Assembly (NCBI GenBank): GCA_012728775.1
Contig: JAAYEN010000216.1
Location: 1 to 7,600 of the forward strand
Direction: 5' to 3'
Origin: Tissierellia bacterium
GTDB lineage: Bacteria; Bacillota_A; Clostridia; Tissierellales; Peptoniphilaceae
Length of the DNA stretch: 7,600 nucleotides
The position numbers and the translations under genes are program-made. This document shows, piece by piece, positions 1 to 6,266 of this stretch. The notes under the pieces are model-generated. The model was not told the DNA's origin. It did not search any database and saw nothing but the letters and a program-made list of their open reading frames with translations. Every line of letters begins with the position of its first letter. The stretch's first letter is position 1.

Positions 1-28
1 CATATCATATTAACACATATAATTATCA

Positions 29-70
29 GAAAGCCCGCAGCTTTTGGAACAAGTTCCCTACGGGCATTTC
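29..70. terminator. Nested hairpin, probable (bidirectional) terminator
   Basis: The outer stem pairs GCCCG (33-37) with CGGGC (61-65). It is extended by GAAA (29-32) against TTTC (67-70) with one bulged A at 66. An inner stem pairs GGAA (46-49) with TTCC (54-57) around a 4-nt loop. On the minus strand the stem lies about 55 nt past the stop of the SPFH gene and is followed by TTTCT and then AT-rich sequence. On the plus strand it is followed by a T-rich stretch (ATTTCTTATTT), which would suit a convergent gene left of the window. The asymmetric internal loop and imperfect U-tract make the call moderate; a structured 3' UTR or small RNA is an alternative. Confidence 0.5.
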
Positions 71-90
71 TTATTTACTATAATAAGTTT

Positions 91-110
91 GGCTTTTAAA
101 AAACAAAGCC
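91..110 (-). terminator. Small hairpin just after the SPFH gene
   Basis: A perfect 6-bp inverted repeat, GGCTTT (91-96) and AAAGCC (105-110), encloses an 8-nt A/T loop. It sits 13 nt past the TAA stop at 124-126. On the minus strand it is not followed by a run of T, so it would be a weak intrinsic terminator alone. It may stabilise the 3' end of the mRNA or act with the larger hairpin at 29-70. No coding potential is seen in 1-123. Confidence 0.3.
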
Positions 111-123
111 TCTGCTAATTATC

Positions 124-1365
124 TTATATCTTATTTCCACAGTCTGGGCAGAAATTAGGTGCTTTTTCTAAGCCTGGATTTTCCCATCCGCAGTTATTGC
201 ACTTTGCTCCACTAGCTTGTTCTGGTTTTTTTGTTCCGCAATTTGTACAGAATTTTCCATTATTTTCTGTGCCACATTCTGGACAGAACCATCTTGCTCC
301 TGTTGGTGCTGGTCCTCCTTGTCCTTGTTGTGGTGATGGTGGTTGTTGTTGGCGTTTTTGCTCTTCTGCCATTCTAAAGAAAGAATCTGCATTAGCTCCA
401 CCTGCATCTCTTGCCATTCCCATTCCGATGAAGCCGCCCATAGCTCCACTAGGATTATTTGCAGCATCTCTCATAGCATCTGCTTGAGCTCCTACGATAG
501 CAGCTCCTGCCATGGATGGATCTCTGTAAACTGCACTTCTTTGAAGTTGTTTAATCATTTCTTCGTCTTCTGGTGGTGCAGTTATAGAGTTAATGGATAC
601 GGTGATTATTTCTAGTCCACGGAGTTCTCCCCATTTACCACTTAATACTTCGTTCATGGCATCGGAAAGTTCCATGGTATGTCCTGGAAGTTCTGAATAT
701 CTGATACCCATTGCAGAAATTTTTGCAAAAGCTGGTTGTAATGCATTCAAAAATTCAGATCTTAAAGTAGCGTCTATTTCATCACGTCTATACTCTCCCG
801 CTACATTTCCTGTTACATTAGTGTAAAATAATAGAGGGTCCACTATTTTATAGGAGTAAAGTCCATTGGCTCTAACTGAAATATCCACATCTAAGCCAAT
901 ATTTTTATCCACTACTCTAAATGGTACAGGGTTTGGAGTACCAAATTTGTTGCCTGGTATTTCCTTAGTATTAAAGTAATACACCCTTTGATCTTTTCCT
1001 GTATCTCCACCATAAGTGAATCTCTTCCCTATGGTTTTAAAGGTTTCCATAATGCCATCTTTTAAATCCCCTTGAAAGATACTAGGTTCTGTAGAAGTGT
1101 CATAGGTATATTGTCCAGGCTCGGCACTAAATTCTACGACTTCTCCTTGTTCAACAATTATCATACACTGTCCATTTGCAACAGCTATACCGCTGCCATT
1201 TGAAATGATATTATCAGATCCAACATTTGAGGATCTTCCCGATACGCGTTTTTGACCTTTGGTCACTAAAACATCTGCACTCATTGCGTCAGCGTAAAAG
1301 AATTCCTTCCACTGGTCATTGAATGTAGAACTTACAGCTTCTAATCCTGCTTTAATTAGTCCCAT
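124..1365 (-). CDS. ydjI: SPFH-domain protein with C-terminal double zinc ribbon (YdjI family)
   Basis: A 413-residue protein of the stomatin/prohibitin/flotillin/HflK-C superfamily, in the branch known for a C-terminal zinc ribbon (Bacillus subtilis YdjI, formerly 'virion core protein-like'). The SPFH core spans about residues 25-265, with typical text such as DISVRANGLYSYKIVDP near 161-177 and VSINSITAPPEDEE near 256-269. A helical, Ala/Gly-rich tail (about 268-335) and a Gln/Pro linker (337-355) follow. Two zinc ribbons end the protein: Cys361/364/373/376 and Cys389/392/406/409. There is no signal peptide or membrane helix, so it is cytoplasmic and probably membrane-peripheral. In B. subtilis YdjI works with YdjG/YdjH to bring PspA to the membrane during envelope stress (family knowledge); no pspA, ydjG or ydjH is visible here. 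The start is supported by GGGAG four bases upstream and by the canonical MGLIKAG-type N terminus. Family assignment is firm; the exact role is inferred. Confidence 0.9.
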   Translation of the reverse strand: MGLIKAGLEAVSSTFNDQWKEFFYADAMSADVLVTKGQKRVSGRSSNVGSDNIISNGSGIAVANGQCMIIVEQGEVVEFSAEPGQYTYDTSTEPSIFQGDLKDGIMETFKTIGKRFTYGGDTGKDQRVYYFNTKEIPGNKFGTPNPVPFRVVDKNIGLDVDISVRANGLYSYKIVDPLLFYTNVTGNVAGEYRRDEIDATLRSEFLNALQPAFAKISAMGIRYSELPGHTMELSDAMNEVLSGKWGELRGLEIITVSINSITAPPEDEEMIKQLQRSAVYRDPSMAGAAIVGAQADAMRDAANNPSGAMGGFIGMGMARDAGGANADSFFRMAEEQKRQQQPPSPQQGQGGPAPTGARWFCPECGTENNGKFCTNCGTKKPEQASGAKCNNCGWENPGLEKAPNFCPDCGNKI

Positions 1366-1369
1366 ACTT

Positions 1370-1376
1370 CTCCCTC
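1370..1376 (-). promoter_or_regulatory. Ribosome binding site of the SPFH gene
   Basis: The minus strand reads GAGGGAG followed by AAGT and the ATG at 1365. This purine-rich Shine-Dalgarno sequence fixes the start codon. Confidence 0.65.
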
Positions 1377-1400
1377 TTTCCTATATATTTTATCAATTCT

Positions 1401-1429
1401 ATTATACCCTAAACTACTTCCACTTTGCA
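1401..1429 (-). promoter_or_regulatory. Putative sigma-A-type promoter for the SPFH gene
   Basis: The minus strand carries a perfect TATAAT at 1406-1401 in the gap between the antiporter operon and the SPFH gene. The hexamer 17 bp upstream (TGCAAA, 1429-1424) matches TTGACA only poorly. There is no TGn extended -10. A start near 1394 would give a leader of about 30 nt ending in the ribosome binding site. The poor -35 suggests either weak basal expression or dependence on an activator; a chance TATAAT in AT-rich DNA is possible. Confidence 0.5.
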
Positions 1430-1435
1430 CCTATT

Positions 1436-3412
1436 TCATATCACCGCTACAATTATTAAAATTATAACTAAAGCTATAGAAAATTGCATCAAGCTAGATT
1501 GAAAGTTTTTTCTACTTAATTTTTCTACAATTGTTTTATATCTACCTTCTTCCCTTATTTCACCGTAATGAGTCATCTGCTCAATGTAAAAAGCGTCTAC
1601 CTTTTGGAACAAATTCACCTCTAAATTCCCAATTTTCGAAGGAAGATTCCCCAAGGTTTTGGCAAACAGTCCGCCTATGCTTGGGAAATAAAAATTAATT
1701 AAAGGTCTGTAAATACCTTCTTCTAAATTTATTTTCTTCGGCCAAGGGTCTACATAAAATGAATTTCCGTTCTCATCATAGGCAATAAAAAACACACGAA
1801 TTATCAGAAAATATACAATAAATCCAATGGATAAGGATATGGCTGCTCCTTTTAAATTTACAAAATTAAAGTAATGCACTGCGTGGGCGGGGTCATGTCC
1901 AAAGAAAAACTCTTGTCCCATCTTTCCAATTCTATCCATAATATTTGGAAAAGAGCCTAAAACAAATAGGATAATTGCTGGAACTATTAGTCCAAAGGTG
2001 GATAGTTTTGACATATAATTTTTATTGAAAGAATCGTTTTTATCTTGGGTTTCTATATTATCTTCCAAAAAAATAGCTACGAATAGTTTAAGTAAATAGG
2101 CGGCAGTTAATCCTCCTGTTAGCATAAATAATCCTTCTGCAAATTGGAAAAATCTAGCTTCCATACTATAACTTGTAAACTCCCAAATATGCTCCACAAT
2201 ACTTTCATGAAGTAGAGTCTTAGAAATATATCCACTCCATAGAGGAACTCCAGCAAGGCTCAAAGCTCCCATAGCAAATATAAAAAGAAGTAGTGGCTTT
2301 CCTTTGCCAAATCCCCTAACTTTATTTAAGTTCAATTCGTGAAGATTCATATAAACTACTCCCGCCACCATAAATAATACTAATTTTATTAAGGAGTGAT
2401 TGACCATGTGAAGTAATGCTCCCCTTATTGCCAAAGCGTTATGTTCTCCTAAAATTCCTTCCATGGCTAAACCCACTAGAATAAAGCCTATTTGAGATAC
2501 GGAAGAATAAGCTAAAGTTTTCTTTATATCTATTGAAAACAAAGCCAAGAAGGCTCCCAAAAACATAGTAATTAAACCAAATACCAATATCCCCATTCCC
2601 CAAAATTCGTCATACAAAAACAAATTTGTAGAAATTACTGCAGCTCCAAATATTCCAGTTTTAGTCAATATTCCAGATAATAAAGCAGAGGCAGGGGCTG
2701 GTGCACTGGGATGGGCATTGGGTAACCAAATATGTATGGGAAACATTCCCGCTTTGGAACCAAATCCCACCATCATTAGAATAGCTGCGACATAAATTTG
2801 AGAAATATCTCCTTGGTAATTTTCCATTATATTGCTGATTTCTAAAAAATTCGTAGTTCCTAAATCGTGATTGATGAGCATTATTCCTATTAGCATAATC
2901 ATTCCACCAAAAAGTGATACAGCAATATAAGTATCTGCTGCCTTTTTGGTCTTTTCCTTTTCATCATGGACTACCATAACGTAAGAAGCAAAACTCATCA
3001 CCTCAAACATAATAAATGTGGTGATTAAATCTATGGAGAATAAAACTCCTAAAGTCCCTCCCAAAGTTATAAGCATAAACATATAATATCTATTTCGATT
3101 TCTATAATGTTTAAAATATTCTACAGAAAACATGGAAGTTCCCAACCACATAAAAGCAGTTATTCCACCATAAATATATCTAAATCCATCTATCCCAAAG
3201 TTCAGACCCATTCCTGCAAATTCGTGCCACGTTCCATGAATTCCTTCATTTAATTTATTGAAAAAAGAAAGAATAAGGACAAATTCCAAGGCACAAACAA
3301 ATACAGCAAAATAATTTCTCGCATCTCTATTTTTTCTGCCAATTATATAGGAAATAAACCCACTTATTATAGGGAAGAAAACTAAAAATATTAAAATTAA
3401 ATTTCCTCTCAT
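1436..3412 (-). CDS. Antiporter-like subunit, NuoL/HyfB type (complex I subunit 5 family), last gene of the operon
   Basis: A 658-residue integral membrane protein with about 16 predicted helices, the largest of the four paralogues. It resembles the proton-channel subunits NuoL, HyfB/HycC and MrpA. Ion-path residues seen: Glu137 (TM5, FEVMS), Lys220 (TM7, GFGSKAGMFPIHIWLP), Lys251 (TM8), His335/His339/Lys343 (TM11, HMVNHSLIK) and Lys398 (TM12, SGYISK). The TM7-TM8 loop reads AHPSAPAPAS, as in its upstream neighbour. After the 14-helix core come one helix (about 521-543), a hydrophilic stretch (about 545-638) and a final helix (640-657). This is topologically like the NuoL C terminus, but the hydrophilic part contains several prolines. 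It lacks the length (about 800 aa) and MrpB-like tail of a full MrpA. The start overlaps nothing and follows the previous stop by one base, with a perfect AGGAGGT ahead of it. Role in Na+/H+ translocation is inferred from the family; the partner complex is not visible. Confidence 0.88.
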   Translation of the reverse strand: MRGNLILIFLVFFPIISGFISYIIGRKNRDARNYFAVFVCALEFVLILSFFNKLNEGIHGTWHEFAGMGLNFGIDGFRYIYGGITAFMWLGTSMFSVEYFKHYRNRNRYYMFMLITLGGTLGVLFSIDLITTFIMFEVMSFASYVMVVHDEKEKTKKAADTYIAVSLFGGMIMLIGIMLINHDLGTTNFLEISNIMENYQGDISQIYVAAILMMVGFGSKAGMFPIHIWLPNAHPSAPAPASALLSGILTKTGIFGAAVISTNLFLYDEFWGMGILVFGLITMFLGAFLALFSIDIKKTLAYSSVSQIGFILVGLAMEGILGEHNALAIRGALLHMVNHSLIKLVLFMVAGVVYMNLHELNLNKVRGFGKGKPLLLFIFAMGALSLAGVPLWSGYISKTLLHESIVEHIWEFTSYSMEARFFQFAEGLFMLTGGLTAAYLLKLFVAIFLEDNIETQDKNDSFNKNYMSKLSTFGLIVPAIILFVLGSFPNIMDRIGKMGQEFFFGHDPAHAVHYFNFVNLKGAAISLSIGFIVYFLIIRVFFIAYDENGNSFYVDPWPKKINLEEGIYRPLINFYFPSIGGLFAKTLGNLPSKIGNLEVNLFQKVDAFYIEQMTHYGEIREEGRYKTIVEKLSRKNFQSSLMQFSIALVIILIIVAVI

Positions 3413-3413
3413 T

Positions 3414-4880
3414 TCAACCTCCTAATAAGGTACTGGCGATTCCTTGAAAGAAATTAACCAATGGTCCTGGAAAAAGTCCAATTACTACCGCTGCAATCGT
3501 AAGAGCCATTAAAGATCTAGTCATTAACTTAGAGGGCTCGCAAATAATTAATCTGTTATATTCGTATTCATCTCCAGGGAAAAAGGCATCTACAAAAATT
3601 GGAATTAAATACCCTCCTGTGAGGAGTGCTGAAATAATTATTACCACAACTCCAAAAAGTCCCAAATTGAAGTTTTCAAAATTAAGTCCACCCATTCCCA
3701 AATACCACTTGGACAAGAATCCACCTAAAGGAGGAATTCCTATAAGAGCCAAAGAAGCTATGGTAAAAGTCCACATAACGATGGGCATTTCCTTTCCTAT
3801 TCCTTGGAGCCTAGTAGTTAGATGAATATTTTTTTGGCAAATCATAGCTCCTGCCCCGAGAAATAAAATATTTTTTATTAAAGCGTGGAAAGTCATATGA
3901 AGAAGTCCGCCCATTAGTCCTTGGGTATTTAATAATATCAAGCCAAAGAGAATATACGAAACTTGACTCACAGATGAATAAGCAAGACGCTCCTTCATAA
4001 GATCCGTCCCAAAAGCTAACATGGAACCCATAAATATGGTAAATAACGCAAGACCCATTAACAAGTATTGGGCCCAAGTACCTCTAATAAAATCTGCCCC
4101 AAAAACAAAGTAGGTCAAGCGAATAATTCCCAAAACCCCCGCCTTTGTAATAATTCCTGAAAGTATTCCCGAAGCAGGAGCAGGCGCCACAGGATGAGCC
4201 AAAGGAAGCCATGCGTGAAGGGGAAACATTCCAGCTTTAGATCCGAAGCCTAAAAACCCTAGAAAATAAACTATAAGTGCAGTTTGAGTTCTAAACACTG
4301 AAGGCTCCAACATTCCACCTGGCACAAAATTCGTGACGACTCCATAATAATAGGAATAAATAATAGCAACTAAAACCAATGCTGCTCCACCAATGGAGTA
4401 AATTAAATAATTAATTCCAGCACGAATACTCTCTTCGTTTCTAGCGTGAGTAACTAAAGGCAAAGTCATCAAAGTCATAAATTCGTAGAACAAATAGAAT
4501 GTAAAAAGATTTCCAGAAAATCCAATTCCAATTACCAAGCCATAGGATATTAGAAAAAAACGATAAAAGGATTTTACATCCTCTTCAATTCTCATATATT
4601 CAAAGGAATAAAAGGTAACAAATATCCAAATAAATCCAGCCAAAGCGGTAAAAAACAAGGATATATCATCTACTCCCAATCTAATAGTCAAATTCTCTGT
4701 AAGATTTAAAAAGTCCAAGGGAGTTCTAGCCATTAAATAAATACTTATAAGAATCACAAAATTGACTATCACAGTAATTCCCGTCTGACGATAAATTTTA
4801 TCCAGATTAGAACTTCTAATGCTTAGTCCTGAAAGTATAGGTATTATAATTGGCAGTAAAAGCAAATAGTTGTTATCCAT
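3414..4880 (-). CDS. Antiporter-like subunit, NuoM/MrpD type (third of four)
   Basis: A 488-residue protein with about 14 membrane helices, the usual length for NuoM/MrpD subunits. Conserved features: an N-terminal LLPIIIPILSG helix, the LGVDDIS segment (68-74) before TM3, Glu133 in TM5 (LFYEFMTL), Lys215 in TM7 (GSKAGMFPLHAWLP), Lys246 in TM8, His328/His332/Lys336 in TM11 and Lys391 in TM12 (GFLSKW). The TM12 residue is Lys, not the Glu typical of NuoM, which points to MrpD or NuoL/N-like chemistry. The loop AHPVAPAPAS pairs it with the following gene (25 of 32 residues identical between the two channel lysines, by hand count). Translation starts 12 nt after the previous gene, behind AGGTG. 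Its last two glycine codons and stop form the ribosome binding site of the next gene, so the two are translationally coupled. It most likely moves H+ or Na+ in a larger membrane complex; the specific complex is not determined here. Confidence 0.9.
   Translation of the reverse strand: MDNNYLLLLPIIIPILSGLSIRSSNLDKIYRQTGITVIVNFVILISIYLMARTPLDFLNLTENLTIRLGVDDISLFFTALAGFIWIFVTFYSFEYMRIEEDVKSFYRFFLISYGLVIGIGFSGNLFTFYLFYEFMTLMTLPLVTHARNEESIRAGINYLIYSIGGAALVLVAIIYSYYYGVVTNFVPGGMLEPSVFRTQTALIVYFLGFLGFGSKAGMFPLHAWLPLAHPVAPAPASGILSGIITKAGVLGIIRLTYFVFGADFIRGTWAQYLLMGLALFTIFMGSMLAFGTDLMKERLAYSSVSQVSYILFGLILLNTQGLMGGLLHMTFHALIKNILFLGAGAMICQKNIHLTTRLQGIGKEMPIVMWTFTIASLALIGIPPLGGFLSKWYLGMGGLNFENFNLGLFGVVVIIISALLTGGYLIPIFVDAFFPGDEYEYNRLIICEPSKLMTRSLMALTIAAVVIGLFPGPLVNFFQGIASTLLGG
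3417..3423 (-). promoter_or_regulatory. Perfect ribosome binding site for the 658-aa subunit
   Basis: AGGAGGT lies four bases before the ATG at 3412 and is embedded in the final codons (Gly-Gly-stop) of the preceding gene. It fixes the start and indicates strong, coupled translation. Confidence 0.85.
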
Positions 4881-4884
4881 TTTT

Positions 4885-4889
4885 CACCT
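4885..4889 (-). promoter_or_regulatory. Ribosome binding site for the 488-aa subunit
   Basis: TAGGTG followed by AAAA and the ATG at 4880, in the 12-nt gap after the preceding stop. Supports the chosen start. Confidence 0.65.
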
Positions 4890-4892
4890 ACT

Positions 4893-6257
4893 TTAATATA
4901 AACTTCCTACGATTCCTTTGAGTATTTCTATTATGGGACTAGAAAAGACTCCTGTAATTATTATTAAACTAGCTAACAAAGTAAGAGGATGAGTGATTTT
5001 AAATCCCCATTCTTGGAGATCTTCATTCCCTTTGAAAAAATATCCTCTGATTACTAAAGGCATAAAGTATATTCCATTTAGGAGTGAAGAAAGAGTTAAA
5101 ACCACTATTAGTGGCATACTTCCATACTCCATAATTCCTTGACCAAAATTCCATTTGGAAACAAATCCCACAAATAGAGGAATTCCAATCATAGAAAGGG
5201 CGCCCACTGTATAAACTGCCATAGTATATGGTAAAATTCTAGCCAATCCATTCATTTTAGCAGGGTTTTTGATGCCAGTTTTTTGGATAATATTACCTGC
5301 CGCTAAAAATAAAGTAGATTTAGAAACTCCATGGGCTATTATATGAAATAAAGCTGCCATCAATCCTAAACTGTTTCCCAATCCTATTCCCATAAATATG
5401 TAGCCGATTTGTGCCACGGAAGAATAAGCAATTCGATATTTTATATTTTCTTGCATAATAGCTAAAACCGAGCCGTAAAGCATGGCTATCGTTCCTAGTA
5501 TTAAAGAAATCTTCAAAACGTTAAATTCTTTAACTAAATTTATCCCAATTCCAATATAAAGTATCTTTATAAATAAAATAATATAGCTTTTTAATACTAC
5601 TGCAGAAAGCATAGCCGAGGCACTAGAAGTCGCACTTCCATGGGCATCAGGTAACCAAATATGAAATGGAAATAATGCAGATTTAAAAGCCAATCCTATA
5701 AAAACAAATATTAGTCCAGTTCCAATTAAATCATTTCCTTGGGCCAGAATAATATTTTCATTAATAACAGTAATGCTCAAAGCTCCAGTAATACGATAAA
5801 ATATGACTACTCCGATTAGGAAAAACACCGATGCTAGTAATGATAAAAATAAATACCTTAAACCAGCCCAAGTGCTTTCTTCCGTATCTTTTATAATAAC
5901 TAAACCAGCAGACAAAAAGGCACTAATTTCCAAAGTCAAATAAATTATTATAAGATTATCAAAATATATTATCCCACATAAAGACGCAACTAAGACCAAC
6001 ACTATGGCATAATAAATAGGTATTGAATTGTCTTTTAAATCTTCTCCTATTCCAGAAAAAGATTCCCACATTACAAACCCAGCTATTAGGATAAAGAAAA
6101 ATGAATAGAATGTAGTCAAACTAATTTCATTAAAAATAGAGGTAATGGATAATATTCCAGCCAAAACCAAAGATCCAAGGGTTATTTTTTTGTAATTCTT
6201 AGTAACAAGAACTCCAATAGCTCCTGCAAATAAAATTAAAATAATTCCCAAAGTCAT
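4893..6257 (-). CDS. Antiporter-like subunit, NuoN/MrpD type, with shortened N-terminal region (second of four)
   Basis: A 454-residue polytopic protein of the proton-conducting transporter family. Channel residues: Glu110 in TM5 (YLTLEISAF), Lys192 in TM7 (AFKSALFPFHIWLPDAH), Lys223 in TM8 (VVLKSY), His305/His309/Lys313 in TM11 (FHIIAHGVSK) and Lys368 in TM12 (GFVSKW). It is closest to the gene just upstream: 37 of 43 residues are identical from the TM7 Lys onward (hand count), and both share the signature DAHGSATSSASA. Its TM5 Glu is about 25 residues nearer the N terminus than in the 488- and 658-aa subunits. This is because the loop between helices 2 and 3, which in the upstream neighbour carries the APWANELR segment, is nearly absent. 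The start lies 7 nt after the previous stop, behind a modest AGGT. Likely an H+ or Na+ channel module of the same complex; whether it is nearer MrpD or NuoN is not resolved. Confidence 0.88.
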   Translation of the reverse strand: MTLGIILILFAGAIGVLVTKNYKKITLGSLVLAGILSITSIFNEISLTTFYSFFFILIAGFVMWESFSGIGEDLKDNSIPIYYAIVLVLVASLCGIIYFDNLIIIYLTLEISAFLSAGLVIIKDTEESTWAGLRYLFLSLLASVFFLIGVVIFYRITGALSITVINENIILAQGNDLIGTGLIFVFIGLAFKSALFPFHIWLPDAHGSATSSASAMLSAVVLKSYIILFIKILYIGIGINLVKEFNVLKISLILGTIAMLYGSVLAIMQENIKYRIAYSSVAQIGYIFMGIGLGNSLGLMAALFHIIAHGVSKSTLFLAAGNIIQKTGIKNPAKMNGLARILPYTMAVYTVGALSMIGIPLFVGFVSKWNFGQGIMEYGSMPLIVVLTLSSLLNGIYFMPLVIRGYFFKGNEDLQEWGFKITHPLTLLASLIIITGVFSSPIIEILKGIVGSLY

Positions 6258-6262
6258 AATCT

Positions 6263-6266
6263 ACCT
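6263..6266 (-). promoter_or_regulatory. Weak ribosome binding site for the 454-aa subunit
   Basis: Only AGGT, five bases before the ATG at 6257 and overlapping the stop codon of the preceding gene. Initiation probably relies on ribosomes terminating at that stop. Confidence 0.5.

Noticed and set aside
168..467. Minus-strand open frame of about 99 codons inside the SPFH gene
   Set aside because: It overlaps the zinc-ribbon and linker region in another frame; its His/Gln-rich translation is a product of the repetitive linker codons and matches no family I know.
197..826. Plus-strand open frames opposite the SPFH gene
   Set aside because: They are antisense to a well-supported gene, lack ribosome binding sites and give no recognisable protein.
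1436..3412. Identification of the 658-aa protein as a full MrpA
   Set aside because: MrpA is about 800 residues with an MrpB-like C-terminal part; this tail instead resembles NuoL/HyfB. A short MrpA-like form cannot be fully excluded.
3619..4077. Short open frames on both strands within the 488-aa subunit gene
   Set aside because: They are shadows of a conserved membrane-protein gene with no supporting signals.
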